A stretch of DNA of 64,000 nucleotides. Origin: Effrenium voratum. Its lineage: Eukaryota; Sar; Dinophyceae; Suessiales; Symbiodiniaceae. The notes beneath the pieces were generated by a model that saw only the letters and a list, made by a program, of their open reading frames with translations, had not been told where the DNA came from and did not search any database. Shown here one piece after another: positions 39,301 through 52,400 of the stretch (positions are counted from its first letter, which is position 1; each line of letters begins with the position of its first letter). A program made the position numbers and the translations under genes. The stretch covers positions 269,501 to 333,500 of the forward strand of contig CAUJNA010000857.1 in assembly GCA_963377175.1 (NCBI GenBank), given 5' to 3'.

Positions 39301-42300
39301 TCAACCGTTTGATCCGGCTTCCCGCAGTGCAAGCAGACAGGGCCATATGATTCTATCAGTGGCCGCAACAGCTACACCCAGCTTCACCCGTGCCTGTCTG
39401 AAAGGATGTAGTTTTGATCTAGCGGCTTGGCTTGCAGGTTACTCAAGACTTTGAGGGATTCCGGTTGCACCGCATTTACTCACTTCCTGAGTTGATGGCT
39501 CAAAACAAGTCCAAACTTTGTGTTTGCCGTATCCGAAAAAATGGAAGTCCATGACGAAACACGTGATATTTCTTCACAAACATCATCGGATCCCAAAAGA
39601 GGTTTTTTCTTGTGCAACTGAGAAAGTGAGCCATCGAAAGCCCAGAACCATGCCTCAAGAAGCAATATCCGCAACGATTTCTGGCTGTGGCTCAAAAACA
39701 TGTACCCAAAATGGCCCCTAGGTAAATGGAAACATGGACCAAAACCTGCGTAACCCCTCCTGTTTAATTTTGAGCCACAGCCATTTCTGGCTGCTGCCCC
39801 TTACTAATTAACCTTCATCGGAATCCCGGGGTTTGAGCACGTGGGTTTCTCAAGTGAGCCTTCCTAGTGCCCTGGCTGTTTCACAGGCACTCGATCTTGC
39901 CATCGTTATCCGTGTCGATGCCTTCCAGAATCTGAGCCAAGTTGGGGATGCGGCCGTCGAGAATGTGCTGCTCCAGACCTGCGTTTGGGCGAATGAGTGC
40001 CAAACGCTGGCGGGTCAAATGACTGGCGTTCTCCTCTAGGTCCTCCAGTAGAGAGGTTAGAAGAAGGGTACCAACCTTTTTTCTGTAGTCTATTTTAGTA
40101 GGGGAACCCTCCCCCAAAAAAGGGTAAAGGGCACTACTGGGGAACCTAATCCTTATCTTCCCCCAATCAAGGGTGACCATGACTCTCTCCCTGAATCCAT
40201 TTGCGCAGTTCCGAGCAAGCTGCAAGCAGCGCTCCAACATTGCCTTTTTTGGGGTTTCATGGACATGTTGTGCCTTTTCGAAGGGTTTCAACTAGGGCTT
40301 CATACGGACAAAATTCCACCAGTTCTGGATATAAAACCCTATGAATACTAGATTCAACTCCACCAATCCCAACTGTGCTTTTGTTTCCCCCGTTCATTCG
40401 GTGCCACCGCTTTTTCAGGCTAAAAAAAAAAACACGTCCCACGTCCCGCGTCCGTCCCGGGAACCGGTCGGCCTGTCTTGATCTCCTGAAAACTGAGGTA
40501 GCCGTCCCCGTTGGCATCTAGCTTCATGAAGGCCTGCCGTGTAATAATTTTGGGCGGAAGCGAAGGAGACAGGAACACCCAACACCTGGCTGTGGAGCCA
40601 CCTCAAAAACGGGGTGCCCAAAATGGCACCAAAAGGTAAATGAAAAAAAAAGAAAACAGACTAACACCTGCGTTTTGCCCTAGCTCTTTAATTTAGAGCC
40701 ACACCCATTTGGGTAACCCAAAAAGTGCAGCCATACCCCCAGCAGCCATTCAAAGAGGTCGTATGACTCCTTCAATGGATCCTACCAAATGGCGAACGCG
40801 CGTCACTGATGGGCCTTCTGGGTACCTTTGTGTCTTAATAGATATAGCTAGGGATACGGGCGTGTCTTCTTTCAGGTGCCTCTTAGTTTCGAAACCAAGA
40901 AAGGGAACCTACCACCAAGAACCTCACAGGGGGTCCTGAAAGACCATTTTCTTTTTTCGGGACCCTCCTGTCAGGTTCCATGTTATTTGGTGGGGGGGTG
41001 CCGCCCTCAAAAAAACACTGTCAGAAACCAGGTCCTCCAGTGGAGAGGTATACAGGGGAACCCCCCAAGAAAAACTTGGCGAGAAAGGGCACTACTGGGG
41101 GACACTGTCACAAAGCCTTTGTGCTTTGTGCATCGGAGCGAAACTCATTCGGAGGGCCCACACCTCCCGTAGCTCGCGCTGCTCCTCTGCTGTCAGCTGA
41201 TATGCCACGGCTGTCCTCAGAAAGCGCGAGCGGTAATATCACTTTCAAGCCTCACGGATAACATGCGTGGCGTCTTGAGTGCCAGAGCTCTGTGGATGGA
41301 CGAAATCCACCGAAGACAATCTAAGAACGAAATGATGATTCCCCTGTACATACCAGACGTTCTGGTTTCAACCATCTTGTGCTTAAGTTCCCTCAATCCC
41401 TGCAAATACCAACCATGGTTTCAACCATGGTTTCAACCATGGTTTCACCCGTGCAAAGTGATTTCGTCCACTCTGGGAATGGGTTACGAACTGCATCAAC
41501 ACATTCAACAAAACAGCGGCTGCTCAGCTTCCCTCTAATTGGTGGTTTGGAGCCCGGTGGTTAGGGAGTGTCAAAATCTACCCTCTACAAGAAGCAGGGG
41601 TTCAAATCCCCAAACCAATTCAAACCGCCGAGTAAGGGGTACCTGACCCACAGCGAGTGGCTGGCCGAGCGGCTCGAGTGAAGGATCCCTCGGAAAGTGC
41701 ATCCCTCGGAAGATAACGGTTTGGATGTGGTTTTTGTGGATTCGCACCTGTATATAAAAAGAGGGAGACATGCCTCTCTGAGGGTACCTCTATCAACAAA
41801 GCAACCAGCTCAAGGATCATTTTTTGTATACGGAAAGTGCAGTCAACGTTTTCATTCTTCGATCTGGGATGAGGTCGTAGCCAAATGCTGTTTGTACGGT
41901 TGCTACACCTCAGTGCCGGAGCAAAGTCGCCGCGGGCAGCTAAACGCTCTGAACAATCCTAATTAACGGCTGTCTGAGTGGCCCGACTTAGGTGATTTGC
42001 GTCGTCACATGACGTGGGCCATTTTGGCCAATTTACGCCAAAGGACATCATGGTTCAAAGAAGGGGGAGCTTCCGGCTACACTCTTTGACCCCCCCAACA
42101 CGCGATCCCCTGAAGGAAATGTAATAAGTCTTTGGAGAAGGCTACCCTCAGTTTTTGTTTGCAGGGTAGAAATGGTCCCCTTGAGCCATAGAGTTAAAAC
42201 CCCATTGCAGGACGTTAGGGTCGATGACCATCCCTATGTGCCCCGGTGTTGATGTGGACCACACAGGTGAAGCTTCATGCAAACGGGTGGGCCCTCTCTG

Positions 42301-45300
42301 AAAAAGCGGCTTCAGGCAGAAGCTGTCAGTCAGTGGCTCAGCGCAAGTCTCAGAGTGGATCAACTCGAAGTGGAGGAACAAGGTTGCATGTCACTTAATA
42401 CTCAACCTCTAGTTTGCTAGGCACCTTCAAGGAAACATGAGTGGACTGCGGCGAAAGCATGTCTTGTTTCAGATTCTTCAGGTGGCTTGGGAGGTTTACC
42501 ATGACCAATAATATCTGTGGGTCACTTCTCATAAAAAGAAGAAGACAAAACAAAACAACAAAAATATCTGCGGGTCACTCCTGATATAAACACAAAACAA
42601 ACGGATGAAACAAAACAAACATATTGGAAGCCAAAGTCAGCGGCTCAGAGCCTTCCAACACGCCCCACCATGCCCCACCAAAAGTCCTCCGGCCTCTCTC
42701 AGGCCCGGGCAAGGAATCATGTGGATGGGCAAAATCTAGTTCGCACCACTTTGAAACCAGGGAAGCCATCGTTCGTTCGCAATCCGCTCCCCTTTCAATA
42801 AATGGAGAATAAATACTATTTTTCCAGCCTGGCTGAAATAGCCGGGTCCCCAATACTACCTATAGAACAGCTCAATTCAAAACCAATACTAAACTGTCCG
42901 ATGTCTCTGCCCAGACCAGCTCCAGCCTTATTACAACCCCAAATTCTAAATGCATACTTACCTTTACTAATTTGCATTTACTTCTTGAATCTGTAATTCT
43001 AAGTTTAAACTGCGCCCTTTACTTTTGAACCGCCAAACAAACACTTAAACGGTTCTATTTAAAATCGTTACGCGGAACATTGCGGTTTTCAGGTGTTTCG
43101 TGTCCGGGCCCATTTGGACGACGACCGAAGAGGAAACCCGGTCGACCCCAAAGCACCCTATTAAATAAATATGTTTTGTCCCCCAGAGTGTGCAGGGGAA
43201 TCATCAGAAACCAGGGTTTCCGAACGGTGCCTCAGAGGATTTCGCAACCATCCACGGAAACCAACCTGTGGAATGGCGAACAAACGGCAAAGCGCCAAGC
43301 GCCCGCTCGTAGCACGGATCCTTACATTATACACCTGAACATTGCAACTTGTAAATGGTGGTTTCAACCTTGATTTTGGTAGTGAAAAAGCCACATGTTT
43401 CAAATGCTTGCAAAACCATTCACAGTGGCCCTCTGGGAGCTTCCATGTGAGTCGGGAGTGCACTCCGTGCACTCCCGGCAAAGCGCCCGCTCGCATCCGC
43501 TCGAGCGTCAACGCGGCCTTCTTGAAGCGGTTCGCCACGCTGAAGCCCCGGAGGTTTGAGAGCACATCCGCTTGCAGCTTCCTCGAGGGCATCGAGGCAA
43601 CCGACCAAGCGGCACAAGAAACGACTGGAGACGCCAAACGGAAAGCTTCGTTCCTTCTGTTCCTTCGGTTTTTTTGTCGTCTTAAAAAGGCGCCAAAAAA
43701 TGCTGGATGCTTTTGTTTGGGGGCACAAGGATGGAGTTCCTTTCTCTCAACCAGGCTTTGTCTCAGCCTTAGAGGCTTCTCAATACTTAGGGACACAGGG
43801 ATGGGACGCAAAGTAGGGCCCAAACGGTATCAGGGTATCGGTGGCCTTGTTGGGCGCTGGCCCTAATCACTAATTAGATTTGGGCTGGGGGCGCCTTTAC
43901 ATGTAGGGGGCCCTCGCAAACGACAAGTCTGCGACATCATACATTCCCATGCGGTCGCCAAGCTCCATCTGATAAGCATTTGCTGGTCTTCCATGGAGAC
44001 CAGCAAATCTTCGGCAAAGGAAAAACAACTGCAGGGGCTTGATATGTTGAATGCAATCATGTTCTTCATCAAGAGTCATTAGTTGCCATCAACATATCAA
44101 ACAAGATCAGCGGCATTTGCCCAGGCACACGTCTCTGGAGTGTGGAGAATACAAAAATCCGAACAAATCAGACCGCTGACGCTGTTGTTTGAAGGTGGGA
44201 CGCTCTCTTTCTGGGGTCCGGGGTGTTCCAAACATGGCGGCGGGATGCCCACAAAGCCGCCATGCGGATGACCTCCACTTCTCGGCAGCAGCCTTTGCTT
44301 TTCCATATGGTACTGCTTGATGAGAAACGAGCTAGCTTGGAATCTGTTTATGGGGGGGGGACTGGGCGCCCCACCATGTGATTCTACTCAGGTCCTGATT
44401 TGTTTCTATGTTCTATACTGATGCAACACAAATCCATCGTTTGTTCTAGCGGTCATCGAAGGTGCTGTGTATGCCTGGCTGAGCAGCCTGGATTTATCTA
44501 GATGCAGCGGTTCGCACCGACATGAAGGTGCCTTCATGTCTGACCATTAATAACACCAGTCTGCATTGGGGGCTTGATGTTTGAGGGTCAATAGCGCGTT
44601 TCGGAGTGTATACCTTTGCAGGGCCTCTCAACACTTTGATGCTGCCACATGCGTTTCAGCTGCTGCATTGTTTGACCCATCGTTTAATCTTTTGCGGCTT
44701 TCACAGAACAACGGGCTGGAGGAAGCTTGAACGATGGGGTTGGGCTTGGCCCAACAAACACCTGGCCGGCTTACCCATCCGTCCTCCTTTTACATGCAAC
44801 TCCATGCGCGCACCCACACGCACGCACATCAACAGGGATCCGCCTACGGGCTACCATCATATACTGCCGGACGCTGGCTTGTCGCAATCACTGCCCAACA
44901 TCAAAGCTGCTGGGGCCAGTCAAACTGGACGTAAAATCAACTCTTCCAACAGCTACAAAGGCGTACAAAGGTCAATGTCAGCAAATTCAACTTCATGCTG
45001 TGACACAAGATGCGGCCTGGCGGCCTTGAGTTTTGAAGGGCTATACTCCGTTCGTGACAAGCTGGGTACCGGATTATGATTGATTCGGTCAGGAAGCTAG
45101 TCTACCCAGATTCCCAGTGGGACGTTCATGTCTTAACCCACGGAACTGACCTTTGAGTTGAGCCAATGACAAGAGGAAACAGGGCTCCCTATATTTTCCC
45201 TTAAAACATCACCCCCACCAAGGGACACTCAGCTTTCATGGGCCCAAAAGGTGATGTTTAAAACCGCCCAAAAGGGAAATATAGGGGACCCTGGGAAAGC

Positions 45301-46351
45301 TGGATGAGAAGTGCACACACGAGGCAAGTATGCTGGACCCATGGAGGTGTATGCTGGTGGACTTATGGGCATGGGCTTTTCAAAATCCAAATCGGTTAGC
45401 CCCCAGTGAACATCCCATTCAATCCAACCACTAAAATAGGTTCCAAAATGGGTGGTGAATTCACCTGCCCCAGAATGGGATACCAAAACGGTTTTGACTC
45501 CACAGCCATATGGAGGTAATTATTGGTTTCCGGTGGTGCACCTGCCCCAGAAGGGTACCATTGATTTTGACAACCACAGCCATAAGGTATTTGTTTCCTG
45601 GCGCTTGCCGGTTTTCCTTGAACTCCAGAGCTGCGACTCGAAAGTCCAAGGCACACCAGGCTCTCGGGCTTTCCAGCTGCAAACCAGCGGTGCTTCAGCG
45701 CGTCGAGGGCCTTTTTTTCGGAGTCTCGGCCATCCAAATCGGGTGACCCGGGGTAGTTTGGTAGTTTTGCAGTGGCTTAAACAAAATCATGCCTGGTTCC
45801 CTCTAGTTGGTGGTTTGGTGGTTAAGGGGTGGTTTCCCATCTCCCCAGCAGCAGGACATGTTTCAGTTTCCGTGCCCAATTTTCTGTACCCCTTGGTAAA
45901 CTTGCATGGGTGGTTTGGATTTGGATTTGAACCCCTGGCTTGGAGGGTAAATGGGAAACCCCGCCTTGACCACCAAACCACCGGGCTCCAAGCCACCAAT
46001 TAGAGGGAAGCCAACTAAAGGAGGCTTGGAAGCTTCTAGCGCCAAGTGAAGCAAGCTTTGATCAGCTCTTCAACAATCTAGCCATTTCTCTAGGGCACCC
46101 TATAATGTCCTTGTGGTTTCCACGGAACAAACCCGGAGCAAGGGGTACCCTGAAAACACAGACCCACATTGCAATCTCAATACCGTCATCACCACAACGT
46201 CATACTGTGCTCGTCAGATGTATCATCACTATGACTATCGCACTCACCTTCACCACCATCGTTGCCAGTATCATTCTCAGCATCCTCATCCTCGCGCATC
46301 TTCATCCTGATCCTCACCTCATCCCGATCCTGATCCTGATCATCATCGTCA

Positions 46352-46410
<59 letters not shown>

Positions 46411-49400
46411 ATCATCATCATCATCATCATCATCGTCGTCACCGTGACGATGAGCGTCCTCATCCTCATCCATATCCACGTCCCCCTCCTCCTCCTCTTC
46501 CTCCTCCCCCTCCTCCTCCTCCTCATCATCATGCTTGTCATCATCAAGCACAAAGGGCGGACAAAGAGACGTGTGCTGGAATTTGCAGGGGTGTGTGCCA
46601 AAAAAGGTGCTTTCTGCCGACATGCGGGAACGCTTAAAGTTCTTAGTTAATACAGACGGCAAAATCCTCATGAGTTCCTGAAAGATGCAAACGCCGAAAG
46701 GTCCATGCAGATGCCTCCGGAAGGCATCTTCCCTGTCCGGCCTAGTCTGCCTGACCCTTGCGATTGGTGATGCTGGATGAATGAGACAGTGACGCTACGG
46801 CCAGTTGAAGGCATGGAGCTTACTGCAAATGAGTCGGGGATGTTGGCGAACGTCAAGGTCAAAAACGAGAGCCTGTCCAAACTTCTCCTTGGTATAGTGT
46901 GGGTGTCAAAGCGCGCTGTGCCCTCATGCGTGTCTGGGTTTAATAGTTGTTCACTGCGTCCACTCAACACTTTGCTGCATGGCTGTTCTCAACATCCAGT
47001 GACTGGCACTGGTAGTACTGGGCAAGACGAAGAACAAACATAGACACAAACACACCTGGACCGGGCCTATGCATTTCTTGACTAGGTCCTCCAGTAGAGA
47101 GGTTAGAATAATTGTACCTACTTTTTTCTGTAGTCTATTTTAGTAAGGGAACCCTCCCCCAAAACGGGTAAAAGGGCGCTACTGGGGGACCTAGTCACGG
47201 CTTTTTGCATCACTGGGATCTTGTCTCAGTTCCCCTTGGGGCACGCCGAGCCCGCCCAAAGTGAAGTCTGGCTGCCTGAGAACCTTTCAAGGGAGCTAGC
47301 CGCATTCCATGGGACACCCTTTCGGTTGGTATGTGTATGGATCTGTCCTTTTTTTGAGGACCGCCCCCCCCTTTTTCTGTTGTTTTTAAAGGGAGCCAGA
47401 AGGAAAACCAGCTTTTTGTGCATCAAGCATTTGTGGGCCAGAAGAAATCCAAAGGATAGCGAGGGCCCCCCCAAATTCCTCAAGCACTCCCGTGCCGAGT
47501 GGCCGAGATCCGTTTGGAGGGGTCCATCTCCAGGCAACGCGAGATGAGGTCCTTCGCAGCCTTGGACACGGGCTCCCAAATCGGCCCATCCTGGGCGAAG
47601 TGTCGAAGCCGTTTCGGGCACAAAAGGCGAAAGCCACCCAAGGACGCAGTCTGTCAGGACGTGGCTGGGATGTCTGCTGCTGCTCCTGTGAGTGTTTGCG
47701 GCTTCTGTTTTGCTGGGTAGGTTTGCGGTTTCTGCTTTGGCTGAGTATGTTGTGTAAGTGTTGGTTTCTTCTTTTGTGTGTCGTGTGTGTGCGGGGATTG
47801 ATGGTTTGGAAGAACAAGTCAAAAAGTGAGTTTAGTCGGAAATTGTTTTGCTTGTCCTGGGATGGTCTGGGGCAGTCGCCTGGTGTCGCTTGCAGTTTAT
47901 TGTTGCAACTTTTGACTTGGGTTGAGGGTTGGGCGATTTGGATGTTAGCAAGCAAGGGCGCAGGTGGCTCAATTCGCAAGCTTCCGTGCTTGGACTGGTG
48001 ATTGAAGATGGACAAACGTAGTGTGGAAGCCCGCAACAAGCTGCAACGACTGAGTGTTGTTCTTACAGCTGGGAGAAAAAAAACACATAATTATTCACCA
48101 AGCAAAACTCGATTCACCGAAAAATAAAGGAAAAAAAACAGAAAAAAAAACTGCCTCCTTCATGGCTGAGTTCGTTCTGAACACCCCCCGGTCGGAACCG
48201 CGTCTTGCCCAATCAGACCAAGGCCAACGCACGTGGGCGTCTCTCTCTTTCTCGGGGCGTCAACTTGTAGCTTGGCTTTTGAAGGGAACCCACAAGAAAC
48301 CCAAGCCATTTAGTATAAAACCCAAGCCAAAAACTTAAGACGCACCCAAATAAAACAAAAAAGACACAGAATGCAATTGAGCCTCCAGGCTGTACTGGCC
48401 TTTTTTCACCTTCCGCAGGACATCCACATCAGTTCGGCCGTAGAAGGGAGGGCTACCGCAATGCAAGCAGTACATCAGCACACCGCAGCCCCAAACGTCC
48501 ACTTCCTTGGCGTACCTCAGACAGAGCAAAACACGAATGCATTCATTTGAGCACCTTGCGTGTGTGTTGTGTGTTGCGTGTTGTGCGTCGTGTGTTGCGT
48601 TTCATGTGTTGTTTGTTTGTGTGTTGTGTTCTGTGCTGTGTGTTATGTGTGTGTGTGTGTGATTGTCTGTGGGTGGGTGGGTGGGCGGGCGGGTGTGTGG
48701 GTGAGTGGGTGTGTGTGTGTGTGTGGAAGCATGGGAGCATGGGAGCGTGCGTGCGTTCGGGCGGGCGCATGGTTGCGCTTGCGGATGCGGGTGCGGTGCG
48801 TCTGTGTCTTTGTCCAAAGCCTGTTTTTTTGTGAACGCAAGGCAGGGCTATGGCAGGGTCGGCAGGGTCGAAAAGGCTTCAGGTAGCTTTAGGATTAGTC
48901 ATGTAAGCCATCCTTTCTACTTTCCCCTCCTTTCATTATTTGCCCTTTCTTTCTGCTCTCTGTTTCTTGCTCGCCTCGTTCTTCTTGTTGGTCTCCCTTC
49001 TTGTCATACTACGGAGTTGGGCGAGCTGCCGGTATGCACAATTCTAAACCACTATGCTTAAGCAACAGAATCATGTTTTCCTACAAGAACTTATGCTAAC
49101 CGAACATAGTATTGCTACGTACAAGTTTGCTTGTTCCCTGTGTCCTTGGAATTATGCGAGTAGTTGTCTTATGTTTCTTAAACAACCGGAGATGCGAACC
49201 GAGCCTGGACCCATAATGCCCAACCCCACTTGGACGTCCCAGCCAAACGCTGCTCCGTCCAAGTGGGTCCTAAAATGTTGCATGCATTTGCCTTGAGCTT
49301 GTCCAGCTACACAAATCAGAGAGAGGGTTGGTCCAACCGCTGATATGTTAAAACCCATGCCTCCTGTACGCTTGAGGGCGGAAGCAGGTCTGGTTGTTTT

Positions 49401-52400
49401 AACTTCACGGGGAGTTCCAGCAACATGCGAGACTGGGTGGCTTGCTGAAGTTGCGGTCGCCTCCATTGAGATGCAAGGCATACCGTTGGTTTAGGCGCCT
49501 GCAAACAGTGTAAGGATGTGTAAGGGTTATTCTGTTGGTTGGTGGACCACCGCAAGTTCCCAAGAAGTTCAAGGTTGATCCAACCCGAACAATGCTTTTT
49601 TAATATGGGGCTGTTCCCCTCCAGTGAGTCTAGATTCTCCATTAGAGAGTCCCAACCAAAAAGGGGGGGTGAGAGGTCGGGCACCCATTGCTGGGGGACC
49701 TAGGAATAGACCCCAGTGCCCCAGGTCCCAGTGGGACACCGCCCCGCCGTCTCTGCCGAGCTGCTTCCCCGCCATGACCTCGGGCGCCACGTAGAAGGCG
49801 GTGCCTACCGCGGACTTGAGCTGCTGCCCGTCCCGGCAGCGCTGCGCCAGGCCGAAGTCGATGAGCTTCAAGGGGGTCGCGTCCACACCCTTGCCCCTGT
49901 CCTCGGATTGGTTGGTCGCTTGGCTGGTTGGTTGGTTGGTCGCTTGGCTGGTTGGTTGGTTAATTGGCTGGCTGGCTGGCTGGCTGGGTGGTTGGTTGGT
50001 TGGTTGGTTGGCTGTTTGGCTGGTTGGTTGGTCGGCTGGGGTTGGCCTTGCAAGCATCTTCCAGCAACACCTCTTTTGGACAATGACAATGCCGAGCTGG
50101 CTTGCTCCAAGCCCCCTAAGGCCCTAAGCAAGAGGCCCATCACCTTTTGTAGATCTAATGGAAAAGCCATTTGTTTCCAAATCGTCTCAGGGGCGATTTG
50201 GTCACACCAAAGATCAGCCATGTGAACATGTCTGGCAGACCTGGGTTCCATTGCGGGTCCTGACTATGCAATATCTCTTGATGCCTTAAGCACCACAGGG
50301 TCATGCCTCCATTTGCTTAAGTACCCAGGAAAATACACATATGTCCAGTAGTGATAGAGTTCTTTTTAACCAACAGGGAAAACACAAACAAAAACGCTTT
50401 TCAGCAAAGGGAAGGTGCTCAACTGCTTAAGCATAATATATAGCTAACATGGGTCTGCTGGGTGAGCCTCCCTCCGCGAAATCTGCGTGGTCACTGGAAG
50501 TGAATACATGGGTCATGGTTTAGTGTTGGAACTTCTCAGCATGGCGGAGCAAAAAACTTTCAAGGAAAACCAAAAATAAACCAACCATAGGCCACCGATT
50601 CCTATTTTGACAAACGCTCAGCAATGAGTTGTCATCCGCATCCAGGCTCTCAAGACGACCAAGTCGCCAGGAGGATATAGTTCTCCGGCTTGAGATCTCG
50701 ATGAACGACATCCTGTCACCCGTCCCTGTAAAGCTATAGACAGCAGCGACTCAATCCCATATGGCCATGGGTCAAAACCCGGTACCCCCAGTGAACATCC
50801 CAATCCCCACTGAATTGTGCACCAACCCCAAAATGGTACCATTGGTTTTGACCCACAGCCATATGGACGGTCCTGAATTTGCCCCTGTCCCCCTTGAGCC
50901 ACACAGTGGTGAGCACCTCAATGATGAGAGTGGCTCGTCCCACATCTGTACAGTTCTCTTGCAGAATGTTGGGGTTGCCCATGCGATCCGCCTGCAACAA
51001 CCGCCCTCATACCCAGAGGGTCCAAGTACCTTGTGAGGATGGCTTTTGGGGGGGTCAAAAAGGGGTCTAAGTACATCCTTAGAAGGTACTTAGACCCTCT
51101 GGGATACACACAAAGAACGGTTCTGAACAAGCGCAAATCAAGCTCAGCTAAACAAGCGACAATGCCTGAGCAGGCCTCGCATGCCGGATACCCAAACCCA
51201 GGGTTTCGAAAATCAGGGCTTCTGCGGCACGGCCTGCCCAAGGATTCACAGCATGAAGACTATGTGCAACCTCAACCATCTTGGATGGCTGGATGGCTGC
51301 TCGATCGACCTCATTCAAGGCCTTGAGAGGGCAAACTGTGTCTTGTCCATTCCATTTTTTGACTACCTGGGATCCTTGTGAGGACATGAACCCCCAGTGG
51401 GTTTGGGTCCAACTTGGGGCAATCACAAATTGGGACCCTGGTCTTGACGATTGCGCAAGTTCACATGCTGTCTCCTTGCCGTGGCAGTAGGAGATGGACG
51501 AAAACACCTGCTTCCTCGGTAAAGGCAATCTTTGAGTCGGGTGGCAAAAGCAAAGAAATCAGCTTCCCCTTTTGGATAGGTGGTTTGGAGTTGTTTGGGA
51601 CGGTTTCCCGTTTTTATCCCCCTCCCCAACTTAAACCACCAATGAATGACCAATTAAGGGCTACCTAAACCAAAGCTGCTAGGGGGGGGGGGCAAACAAG
51701 AAAACTGATGCGACGGAACACAGTGGAACAGTTTGCCCGAGTTGAGAGATTCTTGGGGCACGAGACAGGGCAGTTGACTCTGACCGCAAGGCTTGCCAAA
51801 ATGAGACAAACAGAAGTAAGGACAAGTGGGAAGGACGGAATTGAGAGGGAAAGTCAGTACTTAAAGGCGGATTCTGGGCAAAGCAATCACCAGAGTGAAC
51901 AACAGAGTGACACCCATAAAGTTCGAGGACTGCTTGGTGCTAGATTGGCAACTGCAAGCCTCATGAAGAAAGCGTTGCACAGCGTTAGCCTGCTTGACTC
52001 TTGGAGCAGTATCAATGACACCACCTACAACATGAGTGCAGATTCCGATTCTCGCATAGTCCCGTCATCAAGTTGTTTGTGATGGTCATGCGGTCAATTA
52101 CAGAACATACAAGACTATTCAACAAACGCAACACAGCTGACAGCGTTCACGTTGGCACCGCCTTGCAGTTCCCTCTTGTTCTGTCCTTGTGCCTGTTGGA
52201 CCGGGGATAGCAAGCTTGGAGGCCGCAGCTTCCATCGGCAAACGACGAACAAAGGGCCACACCAACAAATTGCCATCCACTTCAAGGTGTTGGGTCATCC
52301 ATCCTTGCTAACCATCAGGAGTGAAACTTCAAGCTTGATGTTCCTTGGTAAATTTAGAGGGTCAAACTTCAAGTTTGCTGTTCCTTCCCCACATCGCAGC

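Noticed and set aside
42010..42030. Dinoflagellate spliced-leader relic (CCATTTTGGC)
   Set aside because: Only about 10 bases match; too short to call.
44606..45079. 157-codon plus-strand ORF
   Set aside because: No coding signature; it lies in a CDPK intron on the opposite strand.
46105..46671. Poly-Ile/Val and poly-Asp ORFs
   Set aside because: Translation of the CATCGT/CATCAT microsatellite.
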